Of a stretch of DNA of 10,932 nt, positions 1 through 6,809 are shown piece by piece. Position numbers and translations under genes: made by a program. Within the stretch, counting starts at the first letter, position 1, and every line of letters starts with the position of its first letter. Under the pieces are notes generated by a model. That model did not search any database and was not told the DNA's origin. It saw only the letters and a program-made list of their open reading frames with translations. The stretch is from Planctomycetales bacterium (GTDB lineage: Bacteria > Planctomycetota > UBA11346), in assembly GCA_025362255.1 (NCBI GenBank), contig JANYGY010000068.1:1-10932 (forward strand), in the 5' to 3' direction.

Positions 1-402
1 TAAGTGCGTGCGTTGGACGCTGGCAGGCTCGCCGAAAACCGTGGCCAAACGTTGGGCTGCCTGGGTGGCGTGACCGGCGTGATCATGTTTGAGCCAACCG
101 CTGGTCGGCGTGCCACCGGTCACGGACCACCGCGCGACCGAGGGATGATCCAATGGTTCGTTCGCCTGTCCGACATGGATGCCGATGAGCACGAACGGGT
201 CCGTGTCTGCCGCGCGATACCACCGGGGACAGGCCATCGGCAAGCCGACGACCAGCCCGGGTTGAAGTTTCCAGCCGCCATCCGGCACGTCGAGCAAGCC
301 CCTGCCGGAGATGCACACCAGGCGCAATAACGTGTGGCTGACATGCGGTCCGACGGATTCTCCAGGGCCGAAAGCATAGCGATTGGCGTATAAAAGATTC
401 AT
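1..402 (-). CDS. Probable AraC-family transcriptional regulator, N-terminal part (runs off left edge)
   Basis: The minus strand is open from ATG at 402 to the window edge with no stop, giving 134 codons of an incomplete gene. The protein begins MNLLYANRYAFGPGESVG and continues with a beta-rich, cupin-like pattern: short hydrophobic strands around GRGLLDVPDGGWKLQPG, then a PRWYRAADTDPFVLIGIHVG stretch. This resembles the ligand-sensing N-terminal domain of AraC-type regulators. The helix-turn-helix half would lie beyond the left edge and cannot be seen, so the family call rests on the sensor-domain pattern and on the divergent position next to a PhyH-like dioxygenase, a common arrangement. No clear Shine-Dalgarno precedes 402. 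An in-frame ATG at 468 would add 22 residues but would overlap the opposite gene's likely start. It probably controls the divergent operon, which is inference. Confidence 0.62.
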   Translation of the reverse strand, partial: MNLLYANRYAFGPGESVGPHVSHTLLRLVCISGRGLLDVPDGGWKLQPGLVVGLPMACPRWYRAADTDPFVLIGIHVGQANEPLDHPSVARWSVTGGTPTSGWLKHDHAGHATQAAQRLATVFGEPASVQRTHL

Positions 403-429
403 CGTTTTCAACAATATGCGAATGAATCT
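395..429. repeat. 8-bp inverted repeat in the divergent regulator/dioxygenase region
   Basis: AGATTCAT at 395-402 and its exact reverse complement ATGAATCT at 422-429 are separated by 19 bases of AT-rich sequence. The left arm contains the start codon of the minus-strand regulator (ATG at 402-400). The right arm contains an in-frame ATG on the plus strand. The arm centres lie about 27 bases apart. It may be an operator bound by the neighbouring regulator, but no binding consensus is known to me and an 8-bp repeat can arise by chance. Confidence 0.35.
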
Positions 430-457
430 GATCAATGAAAGGCGATTTAGTGGTGAT

Positions 458-1306
458 ATGCTCAGCATTACCAACATGTCTACCCTCTCCACAGCAGCTT
501 CACCCATCGCCTTGATTGCGGATCTCATTCCAGATTCGCCGTTGATCGATTCCCGGGCGCTGGTTCGAGATCCTCAGGCGCTGCGCGCAAGCTACGCCCG
601 CGATGGGTATCTGTATCTGGCGCGCTTCTTCGACCCGGAACCGTTGTTGCGGGCCCGGGCAGACATCCTCGACATCTGCCGACAGCACGGCTGGTTGGCC
701 AGCGGATCGGCCTTGATGGATGGGATCAGCGATGGGGTCTGGCGGCACGAAGGCGACGAGGAATATCGCAAGGCCTATCGCCAGGTGATCCGCCTGGCGT
801 CCTTCAATGTCTGTTCAGTGCAGCCGAAATTGCTCCGGGTGCTGCGCATCCTGTTCGGCTGCGCGGTGTTGCCGCATCCGCGCAACATCGCGCGCATCGC
901 ATTTCCCGGGGGCGATCAGCCGACCCAACCGCATCAGGATTTCCATTACATCCGTGGATCTCAATCAACCGTCACCACCTGGATCCCGACGGCCGATGTG
1001 CCCGCCGATCTCGGTGGTTTGGCGGTGCTCGCCGGAAGTCATCTCCAGGGGTTTGTCCCTCATGAACGCACCGTCGGCGCAGGTGGATTTGGCGTTCAAA
1101 CGGTCGGCCTGCGGCCATGGCATGGCGGTGATTTCGCGCTCGGCGACGTGCTGTTGTTCCACAGCCACACCATTCATGCAGCGCGGCGGCATCGGGATCC
1201 GCAGCGCATCCGGCTGTCGTTTGATTTTCGCTATCAGCCGGTGGCAGAGCCGATCGATCCCTCGTCCTTGTGCTATCACGGTGAGGACCAGCCTCGATTG
1301 GCATGA
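458..1306 (+). CDS. Phytanoyl-CoA dioxygenase (PhyH)-family Fe(II)/2-oxoglutarate oxygenase
   Basis: From ATG 458 this encodes about 282 residues, close to the usual length of bacterial PhyH proteins. The iron-binding triad is visible: HQD (H159, D161) in the segment TQPHQDFHYIRGS, and distal H240 in LLFHSHTIHAA. R252 in QRIRLSFDFRY suits the 2-oxoglutarate carboxylate. The conserved early motif DGYLYLARFFDPE is also present. The family couples 2-oxoglutarate decarboxylation to substrate hydroxylation in the cytoplasm; the substrate here cannot be told from sequence. The start is uncertain: ATGs at 416, 422, 458 and 476 and a TTG at 383 are in frame and none has a good ribosome site. 458 or 476 fit best because sequence before about 475 is AT-rich. 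The stop overlaps the tadA start (ATGA), suggesting translational coupling. Divergent from a probable AraC-type regulator, so likely inducible. Confidence 0.85.
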   Translation: MLSITNMSTLSTAASPIALIADLIPDSPLIDSRALVRDPQALRASYARDGYLYLARFFDPEPLLRARADILDICRQHGWLASGSALMDGISDGVWRHEGDEEYRKAYRQVIRLASFNVCSVQPKLLRVLRILFGCAVLPHPRNIARIAFPGGDQPTQPHQDFHYIRGSQSTVTTWIPTADVPADLGGLAVLAGSHLQGFVPHERTVGAGGFGVQTVGLRPWHGGDFALGDVLLFHSHTIHAARRHRDPQRIRLSFDFRYQPVAEPIDPSSLCYHGEDQPRLA

Positions 1307-1779
1307 TCGCGCTGACCGACCACGATTTCATGGCCCTCGCTTTGCACGAGGCCGAAGCCGCCGGGCGCGAGGGCGAAGTTCCGGTGGGCGCGGTGGTGGT
1401 GTGCGATGGCCGGGTGATCGGCCGCGGGCGCAATGCCTGCGAGAAACTCCAAGATGCCACTGCCCACGCCGAGATGGTGGCGTTGACCGCAGCGAGCCAA
1501 TCGTTGGGCACTTGGCGGCTCGAGGACTGCACGCTGTACGTCACCCTCGAACCATGCCCGATGTGCTTGGGTGGGTGTCTAAACGCCCGGATAAAACGCG
1601 TGGTCTACGGTGCCCTTGAACCGAAATGCGGTGCCTGCGGCAGCGTCGTCGATCTCAGCGCACCCCCGGGCTACAACCACCGCATCGCGATCACCGGGGG
1701 GGTGCTGGCCGAACCTTCGGCGCACTTGCTGAAAAGTTTTTTCAGGGCCTTACGCGAACAACGGCAGAACCCTGGTTGA
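1303..1779 (+). CDS. tadA: tRNA-specific adenosine deaminase TadA
   Basis: A 158-residue cytidine-deaminase-fold protein that converts wobble A34 to inosine in tRNA-Arg(ACG). Zinc ligands and the catalytic acid are clear: H55 and E57 in TAHAEMVAL, C85 and C88 in TLEPCPMCLGG. The family motif EVPVGAVVV and the C-terminal KSFFRALR helix, typical of TadA, are present. Residues 7-14 (HDFMALAL) match the conserved opening helix, which favours ATG 1303 over the internal ATG at 1330. The start overlaps the dioxygenase stop by four bases, and no good Shine-Dalgarno is in range, so translation probably depends on coupling. The segment after PCPMC reads LGGCLNARI rather than the common AGA-type sequence, a mild variation. 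Guanine deaminase is a less likely alternative because of the EVPVGAVVV and KSFF features. Confidence 0.93.
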   Translation: MIALTDHDFMALALHEAEAAGREGEVPVGAVVVCDGRVIGRGRNACEKLQDATAHAEMVALTAASQSLGTWRLEDCTLYVTLEPCPMCLGGCLNARIKRVVYGALEPKCGACGSVVDLSAPPGYNHRIAITGGVLAEPSAHLLKSFFRALREQRQNPG

Positions 1780-1811
1780 GCGTCCCGCGGGGGCGTCACG
1801 ATCCGCCCGCC

Positions 1812-3170
1812 ATGCTGACCGAACTGACCCCCTCTGATCCCGCGTTCCAACAGTTGATCGCGTCGAGCCACCAGCGTTTCGCAGCGTTGGTCCGCGAGGC
1901 TGAGGAAAAAGCGCGCGATTTCTATCAGCAGACGCTCGGTCGTCCGGCGCGGATCGAAGACGTCGTCGATGAGGTTTTCGCAGCCGTCGAGCGTGAAGGC
2001 GACGACGCCGTCGTCCGCTATTCCACCGCATTTGATCGCACGAACCTGTCCGCTGACCGTCTGCGGGTGACGCCCGCTGAACTGCGTTCCGCCTATGATG
2101 CCTGTGAGCCGACGCTGCGCGCGGCGATGCATACAGCGATCGATCAGGTCACCGCGTACCAGCGACGCTTATTGCCGGTCGGCTTCGGCGAAGCCCTGGA
2201 TCAGCCGCTGGGCGTGCGCTGGTCGGCGATTCCGCGCGTCGGTGCCTATGTTCCAGGTGGCCCCCGTGGCAGCCTGCCGCTTTTTTCATCGGTGATCATG
2301 AACCTGGTCCCGGCGAAGGTTGCCGGCGTTCGGGAGACCGTGCTGGTCACTCCCTCGCGCGTCGACGGCTCAGTCGCGGCAGAGCTGCTCGCCGCGGCGT
2401 ACGCGGTCGGCGTCGACGAAGTGTATAAAGTCGGCGGAATCCCGGCGATCGCCGCGTTGGCCTGCGGCACGCCGACGATCGCCAAGGTCGATAAGATCGT
2501 CGGCCCGGGCAACATCGTGGTGACCCTGGCCAAACGCCGGGCCTATGGCCGAGTCGACATCGACATGCTCGCCGGGCCGAGTGAGGTGCTGGTGATTGCC
2601 GACGGCAGCGTCGACCCGCGATTCACCGCCGCTGATCTGCTGTCGCAGGCCGAACACGACACCTTGGCGATGTGCATCTGCGTGGTCCTCGGTGGTGATG
2701 CGGTGGCGGCGCCGATCCAGGCTGAGATCACCCGTCAGCTCGCGGCCCTGCCCGGTGAACGGCAGGCCGTTGCGCGCGCCAGCATCAGCCGCTTTGGGCG
2801 CTTGGTCCACGTTCGCGATCTCGCCGAAGCAGCAGCGGTATCCAATCGCATCGCACCCGAACATCTTGAAGTGCTGGTCTGTGATCCGGCGACCTTGGTG
2901 CCGCACCTGATCCATGCGGGGGCGATTTTCATCGGCCCCTGGAGCCCCGAGCCGATCGGCGACTACATCGCCGGTCCGAGCCACACCTTGCCCACCGGCG
3001 GCACCGCGCGGATGTGGAGCGGCATCGGGGCCGACACGTTCCTCAAGCGCACCAGTCTGATCAATCTCAGCGAAGCTGAATTTCGCCGACTTGCGCCCGC
3101 TGGTCTCGCGCTGGCCAACGGCGAAGGCCTGGCTGCCCACGCCAACGCCATCGCCGTGCGCTTGGGATGA
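1812..3170 (+). CDS. hisD: Histidinol dehydrogenase
   Basis: A 452-residue protein, slightly longer than the usual ~430 owing to a longer N-terminus. It catalyses the last two steps of histidine synthesis, the NAD-dependent oxidation of L-histidinol to histidine. Residues corresponding to the E. coli zinc ligands Q259, H262, D360 and H419 appear as Q279 and H282 (SQAEHDTL), D384 (GDYIAGPSHTLPTGG) and H443 (LAAHANAIAVRLG). The catalytic Glu-His pair is E350-H351 in IAPEHLE. Nucleotide-fold motifs VGAYVPGG, YKVGGIPAIAALA, KVDKIVGPGNI and DMLAGPSEVLV are well conserved. The frame is open further upstream to 1626, but that extension overlaps tadA and does not look like HisD, so ATG 1812 is chosen; its ribosome site is weak. 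The gene follows tadA by 32 bases and its stop overlaps the nth start (ATGA). No other his gene is in the window. Confidence 0.96.
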   Translation: MLTELTPSDPAFQQLIASSHQRFAALVREAEEKARDFYQQTLGRPARIEDVVDEVFAAVEREGDDAVVRYSTAFDRTNLSADRLRVTPAELRSAYDACEPTLRAAMHTAIDQVTAYQRRLLPVGFGEALDQPLGVRWSAIPRVGAYVPGGPRGSLPLFSSVIMNLVPAKVAGVRETVLVTPSRVDGSVAAELLAAAYAVGVDEVYKVGGIPAIAALACGTPTIAKVDKIVGPGNIVVTLAKRRAYGRVDIDMLAGPSEVLVIADGSVDPRFTAADLLSQAEHDTLAMCICVVLGGDAVAAPIQAEITRQLAALPGERQAVARASISRFGRLVHVRDLAEAAAVSNRIAPEHLEVLVCDPATLVPHLIHAGAIFIGPWSPEPIGDYIAGPSHTLPTGGTARMWSGIGADTFLKRTSLINLSEAEFRRLAPAGLALANGEGLAAHANAIAVRLG

Positions 3171-3814
3171 TAAAAAAGGCGAATGACGCCGATGTCGCGT
3201 GGGTCTATGAACGACTAGCCGCAACGATTTCCCCGACCAGCGATCTGATCTACGGCTCGACCTTCGAGCTGCTGATCGCGGTCGTGCTGTCGGCGCAGGC
3301 GACCGACAAATCGGTGAACGTCGCCACTGCACGATTGTTTTCACGAGCCAATACGCCGCAGGCGATGGTCGATCTGGGCGAGGAAGGACTGATCCCCTAC
3401 ATCCGCACCATCGGCCTGTTTCGCACCAAGGCCAAGAACGTCGTCGCGCTGTGCCGCTTGTTGCTCGCGCACCATGGCGGCGAGGTGCCCGCGACCCGCG
3501 CTGAGCTTGAGGCGCTGCCCGGGGTCGGACGCAAAACCGCAAATGTGGTCCTCAATGTCGCCTTCGGCCAGCCGACGATCGCGGTCGATACCCACGTGCA
3601 CCGGGTCTCCAACCGCCTCGGATTTGGTCGCTCGACCTCGCCCGAGGCGACGGAAAAGATCCTGCTCAAGCGCACGCCACCCGGCCATCTGCTGCACGCC
3701 CACCACTACCTGATCCTGCATGGGCGCTACACCTGCACGGCCCGGGCCCCGCGCTGCGCGACGTGCGTGGTGTCAGCGCGATGTCCGTCGCGTGCGCCAG
3801 AAACTCAAGACTGA
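3167..3814 (+). CDS. nth: Endonuclease III (base-excision DNA glycosylase/AP lyase)
   Basis: A 215-residue protein of normal Nth length that removes oxidised pyrimidines from DNA and nicks abasic sites. The helix-hairpin-helix LPGVGRKTANVVLN carries catalytic lysine K123, and catalytic aspartate D141 lies in AVDTHVHRVSNRLG. The C-terminal [4Fe-4S] ligands C190, C197, C200 and C206 have the canonical C-x6-C-x2-C-x5-C spacing. LLIAVVLSAQATDKSVN near residue 35 is also typical. The start ATG overlaps the hisD stop by four bases, pointing to translational coupling. It is the last gene of the plus-strand operon and ends 19 bases before the convergent receptor gene's stop; no hairpin terminator is visible in that gap. 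Confidence 0.96.
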   Translation: MIKKANDADVAWVYERLAATISPTSDLIYGSTFELLIAVVLSAQATDKSVNVATARLFSRANTPQAMVDLGEEGLIPYIRTIGLFRTKAKNVVALCRLLLAHHGGEVPATRAELEALPGVGRKTANVVLNVAFGQPTIAVDTHVHRVSNRLGFGRSTSPEATEKILLKRTPPGHLLHAHHYLILHGRYTCTARAPRCATCVVSARCPSRAPETQD

Positions 3815-3833
3815 CCTGTGGATTTGGAGCGCA

Positions 3834-5852
3834 TCACCACCTCCAACCCGCACCGACGTACACCGCGCGTCCATCGCCCGGATTATACACGGCACTGGAT
3901 GCAGTCGCGGTGGTGAGCACGCCATAGGTGGCGGCATAGGTTTTGCCCAGCAGATTGCGGCCCTCGATCCACGCGCTGAAACCATGCGCTGCGCGATAGC
4001 CAGCTTTGGCCCCGAGCAGCGCCCAGCCCGGAGCCTGGGTGGTGTTGGCGTGATCGACATAGCCAGCGGCTGCGGCCTCGACCGATGGACCTGTGTACCA
4101 GCCGCCGGCGAATTCGTAGAGCGCCTCACCACGCACCGCCGTTGGCGGCACCCCCGCGATCTGATTATTGCCAAATTGATCATCGTCCGTGAAACGAAAC
4201 CAGTTGAGCAGATACGATGCGCGCAGGCGGATGCGGCCATCGGCGTACAGATCTTCCACCGGCACCACGTCACCGCCGAGTTCAATGCCGGCATGGCGAG
4301 TGCGGTTTGCGTTGAGGGTCCGCGTCTGACCCGGCGCCACCTGAAAACCGATCAGCTCATCGCGCAACCAGGCGTAATACACGCTGGCATCCCAGCGCGC
4401 CCGGCCGAGGTCGCCGCGCGTGCCGACTTCAACCGTGGTTGCGGTCTGGGCTTCCAGATCGAGCAGACCCGGCGCCGTCCCCACTGGAACGATTTCGCCA
4501 AAGCTCGGGGCCTCGAAAGACCGGCTGACATTGCCATAGATCTGAACCTGCTCCGCCAGCTCGTGGCGCACGCCGAAACGAGGGCTGGCGCCACGATATC
4601 TGAATCCGTCCGACTGATCGCCGTTACTCAGGAAGTGATCGTCAAAGTCACGGGTCGCTTGGGCGACCTGCAAACCAACGGTGATCCAGGTGTCCGTTCT
4701 GATACGAATTTCATCGGCGAGATCGACTGCCGAATTGATCGAGCGCTGGTATCCATCAGCGGTCTGCACCCCACGATCACCGCCGACATTGATGAATTGC
4801 TGCGCATGGACCAGACCCAGTCCATGGGTCGCCAAAACCGTGATGTGATGGGTGTCCCCGACGCAGGCATAGCGCACGGAACCGAGTCCATCGTGGCTGA
4901 GCTGGTCGATCACCTGAAAAATTGGATGGAACAGATCCTTCCAGCTGTATGCCACCGCCACTTCCACCCGTTGCACTCCGTCATCCCACGCCAACCGATC
5001 GGCAGCGCGGATCAGGGGATAATCCCGATGCTGATCGCCAGCGAGATTGGCCGCATTCGCCTGCCGCGGATCGTCCTCCATTTGCGCCCGGGTCAGACTG
5101 CCTGGCAAGGCCGAAATCGAATTGGTGACACCGATAAAGGTGCGATTTTCCAGAGCGTCGTTGAACGCGTAGCCGACATTGCCCTGCACCCGCTGATCCT
5201 GACTGCGCGAGTGTTCGCGATAGCCTTCGCTTCCTAAAACACTGGCGCCAGCCCACCCATCCCAAGCACCACTGACCGCGCCACTCGCGACCGTGGCACG
5301 CCCATACCCGAACGAGCCGGCTTCGAAGCGAACATCCAGCGGTGCGGCGCTGCGTCCCGTAGGCGACACAACATCGATTGCGCCACCCAGATTGGCCGCA
5401 CCCAGAGCATGGCCGTTGGCCCCGCGATAGACGACCACGTGATCGGCCAAGGTCGGATCGATCGATTGGAAATCGCCACTGCCATCCGCCTGATTAATCG
5501 GGATGCCGTCGGCCAGCAGCAATAGGCCGCGTTGATGAAACGTTCGCTGAAGGCCCGAGCCGCGAATGGACATCCGCGATTCGGCTGCGCCATGCCGCGA
5601 TTGGATGAACACTCCAGATGCGAATCCGAGCATGTCCTTCCAGGTTGATGAACGTCCAGTGAGCCACGTTTCGGCGGTGATGACCGCGGCACCTCCGGGC
5701 TGGCGATCAGCTTCGGCCTTGGCGCTTTCACTGCCTGGAGCAGTCAGCGACGGACGCGGCGCCTCGACCACGACATCTGCCGCAGAAAGGAAAACGTTGA
5801 GTGAAAGAATAGTCGGAACGCAGGCCAGCAGGCCTGCACGATGGTGCGACAT
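3834..5852 (-). CDS. TonB-dependent outer-membrane receptor, probably for metal or metal-chelate uptake
   Basis: A 672-residue outer-membrane protein. Residues 1-24 form a signal peptide ending about LSA-AD. The following DVVVEAP resembles a TonB box. The plug domain (about 50-165) has typical segments: SRMSIRGSGLQRTFHQRG, LLLADGIPINQADGSGDF, VVVYRGANGHALGAANLGGAIDVVSP. The remainder shows alternating beta-barrel strands with RYQ/FGVRHEL-type turns, PRFGVRHELAEQVQIYGNVSRSFEAPSFGE, and NPGDGRAVYVGAGWRW ending in an aromatic residue, as outer-membrane barrels do. The start has a good ribosome site (AAGGGA, 6-base spacing). It is the last gene of the minus-strand metal run, after copper chaperone genes and 93 bases from the preceding reading frame, so copper or another metal complex is a reasonable guess for the ligand. 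Plug sequence resembles siderophore/citrate-type receptors, and the substrate is not shown. Confidence 0.9.
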   Translation of the reverse strand: MSHHRAGLLACVPTILSLNVFLSAADVVVEAPRPSLTAPGSESAKAEADRQPGGAAVITAETWLTGRSSTWKDMLGFASGVFIQSRHGAAESRMSIRGSGLQRTFHQRGLLLLADGIPINQADGSGDFQSIDPTLADHVVVYRGANGHALGAANLGGAIDVVSPTGRSAAPLDVRFEAGSFGYGRATVASGAVSGAWDGWAGASVLGSEGYREHSRSQDQRVQGNVGYAFNDALENRTFIGVTNSISALPGSLTRAQMEDDPRQANAANLAGDQHRDYPLIRAADRLAWDDGVQRVEVAVAYSWKDLFHPIFQVIDQLSHDGLGSVRYACVGDTHHITVLATHGLGLVHAQQFINVGGDRGVQTADGYQRSINSAVDLADEIRIRTDTWITVGLQVAQATRDFDDHFLSNGDQSDGFRYRGASPRFGVRHELAEQVQIYGNVSRSFEAPSFGEIVPVGTAPGLLDLEAQTATTVEVGTRGDLGRARWDASVYYAWLRDELIGFQVAPGQTRTLNANRTRHAGIELGGDVVPVEDLYADGRIRLRASYLLNWFRFTDDDQFGNNQIAGVPPTAVRGEALYEFAGGWYTGPSVEAAAAGYVDHANTTQAPGWALLGAKAGYRAAHGFSAWIEGRNLLGKTYAATYGVLTTATASSAVYNPGDGRAVYVGAGWRW

Positions 5853-5858
5853 GATTGA

Positions 5859-5864
5859 TCCCTT
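5859..5864 (-). promoter_or_regulatory. Ribosome binding site of the TonB-dependent receptor
   Basis: On the minus strand AAGGGA lies six bases before ATG 5852. It is one of the better Shine-Dalgarno matches in the window and fixes the receptor start, which is followed directly by a signal peptide. Confidence 0.65.
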
Positions 5865-5903
5865 GCAGAGAGCGAGAGCAGAGAGCGAGAGCAGAGATGG
5901 AGA
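5865..5903. repeat. Threefold 13-bp tandem repeat in the receptor leader
   Basis: The plus strand reads GCAGAGAGCGAGA twice in perfect tandem (5865-5877, 5878-5890) followed by a third, diverged copy GCAGAGATGGAGA (5891-5903). On the coding strand of the receptor this is a pyrimidine-rich tract of TCTC/GCTC type placed immediately before the Shine-Dalgarno. It lies between the palindrome at 5917 and the receptor start, so copy-number change would alter leader length. No protein frame uses it. Confidence 0.8.
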
Positions 5904-5916
5904 TGACCAGCGGCTC

Positions 5917-5937
5917 GAACGCCAAAATTTAGCGTTC
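5917..5937. promoter_or_regulatory. Imperfect 21-bp palindrome upstream of the receptor, candidate operator
   Basis: The plus strand reads GAACGC, C, AAA, A, TTT, A, GCGTTC: six perfectly paired outer bases, one mismatch, and three further paired bases around a single centre at 5927. Size, dyad symmetry and AT-rich centre resemble sites bound by dimeric metalloregulators such as Fur or Zur, and it lies 65 bases before a TonB-receptor start. It does not match a consensus I know exactly. A terminator is less likely because no T-run follows on either strand. Confidence 0.4.
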
Positions 5938-5945
5938 AGCCAAGA

Positions 5946-6314
5946 TCAGCCGCGCGGTGGCGGCGACTCCACATCGAGCACCTCGGCGACGACAAAACGC
6001 CGCACTCCAGCCACACACACCGTTCCATTCCACAACATCGGGGGCAGCTGCCAAACGCATACCGCGCCAGTGGTATCCGGTTTCTTACTCACCTTCAGCA
6101 CACCCGTCGGCTTGTCAGTCGCGTCCTACAGATCGTTCACCGCGCGGCACAGGGCGCATGGACGAGAGCCATCAATCGTGCTGCGCAACGCACTCATCGC
6201 ACTCGGCGCAGTCGCCAGTCGATCGCTGAACATCCCTGCCCAGGCGACCATTTGCAGGCCGGCCGTGTGACCACTGATGAGCAGTAGCGCAAGAATGACG
6301 GCCACGACCCGCAT
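5946..6314 (-). pseudogene. Small secreted Cys-x-x-Cys protein, reading frame interrupted by an in-frame TAG
   Basis: From ATG 6314 the minus strand encodes a signal-peptide-like start (MRVVAVILALLLISGH), an AWAGMFSD segment, and DGSRPCALCRAVNDL, then meets TAG at 6128-6126 after 62 codons. The same frame continues without a break for 59 more codons (DATDKPTGVLKVSKKPD ... VESPPPRG) to a TGA at 5948-5946. The downstream half is coding-like, with G/C-rich third positions, and ends in a proline-rich PPPRG tail. I recall small unnamed proteins beside PCu(A)C genes with a DG-x-x-PC-x-x-C motif and a proline-rich end, which suggests one ~121-residue gene broken by a point change (CAG to TAG would suffice). 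The start lies six bases after the PCu(A)C stop. A role in periplasmic copper handling is only inferred from the neighbours. Alternatives are a functional 62-residue product, stop-codon readthrough, or a sequencing error. Confidence 0.6.
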
Positions 6315-6320
6315 GAAGAT

Positions 6321-6809
6321 TTATTTTGCGTCCGGCTTGCAGCACGATTCGTCTGCATCTGAGGGCCATTCAGTTGCCGAGATGCCGCCAACCACGGTCT
6401 GCACCGGCACGATTCCGGCGTGGGTGAACGTCAGCGTCAGGGCGATCTGCTGACCCTCGATCAACGGCTTTTTCAGGCCCAACAACATGATGTGAAAACC
6501 GCCGGGCTTGAGCACCGCCGAGCCCCCAGCCGGCACCGCGATCGCCGTCACCGGAGCCATGCGCGTCACGCCATCGGCGCCTTTGGTATGCGCATGCAGC
6601 TCGGCGTGATCCGCGATAGTTGCTGCGACCGAGGCTGACGTCAGCTCGTCGGCGCTGGTGCTGACATTCGCAATGGTGGCGAAAATGGCGCCATTGCTGG
6701 CGGATGGCGCGGTCGCACGCGCCCAGGAATGGCTGATCGTCACGTCCGCAGCATTTAACCCACCGATGGCGAGCATCGCAAGAAACCATCGCATGAGCTG
6801 CATGAGCAT
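6321..6809 (-). CDS. Periplasmic copper chaperone PCu(A)C
   Basis: A 162-residue exported protein of the PCu(A)C family (formerly DUF461), which carries Cu(I) to the CuA centre of cytochrome c oxidase and works with SCO proteins. A signal peptide covers about residues 1-20 (RWFLAMLAIGGLNA-AD). Copper ligands are visible: an HAH pair (H72, H74), M84, then exactly 21 residues to H106-I-M108 (GGFHIMLLGLKKPL), matching the family's M-x21-H-x-M spacing. The early motif SWARATAPSASNGAIF is also typical. An unusual C-terminal tail DESCCKPDAK has adjacent cysteines that could bind additional metal. ATG 6809 overlaps the SCO stop by one base (TAATG). ATG 6803 also follows AAGGA (6817-6813), with 9-base spacing, so the first two residues are uncertain. 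Confidence 0.9.
   Translation of the reverse strand: MLMQLMRWFLAMLAIGGLNAADVTISHSWARATAPSASNGAIFATIANVSTSADELTSASVAATIADHAELHAHTKGADGVTRMAPVTAIAVPAGGSAVLKPGGFHIMLLGLKKPLIEGQQIALTLTFTHAGIVPVQTVVGGISATEWPSDADESCCKPDAK

Noticed and set aside
807..1619. 270-codon plus-strand frame overlapping the dioxygenase and tadA in another frame
   Set aside because: The Ser/Arg/Cys-rich translation is typical of a frame-shifted reading of the two real genes.
1626..1811. N-terminal extension of hisD by 62 codons
   Set aside because: The extension overlaps tadA in another frame, is Arg-rich and unlike any HisD N-terminus; ATG 1812 gives a near-normal length.
2370..3542. 390-codon open frame on the minus strand opposite hisD and nth
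   Set aside because: Both opposite genes have complete catalytic motifs. The antisense product is Arg/Gly/Asp-rich with no recognisable domain.
3815..3833. Bidirectional terminator between the convergent nth and receptor genes
   Set aside because: Only 19 bases separate the stops and no hairpin with a T-run is visible there.
3720..5237. 505-codon open frame on the plus strand opposite the TonB receptor
   Set aside because: It overlaps the end of nth and lies wholly antisense to a receptor with clear plug and barrel motifs. Its translation is low-complexity and matches no domain, as expected for a shadow frame in high-GC coding DNA.
5917..5937. The palindrome as an intrinsic terminator of the small gene
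   Set aside because: The stem has only six continuous pairs at its base and no run of T follows on either strand.
5566..6270. 234-codon plus-strand frame across the receptor start, the leader and the small gene
   Set aside because: It crosses the tandem repeat and palindrome, has no domain-like features, and conflicts with the signal peptide coding on the opposite strand.
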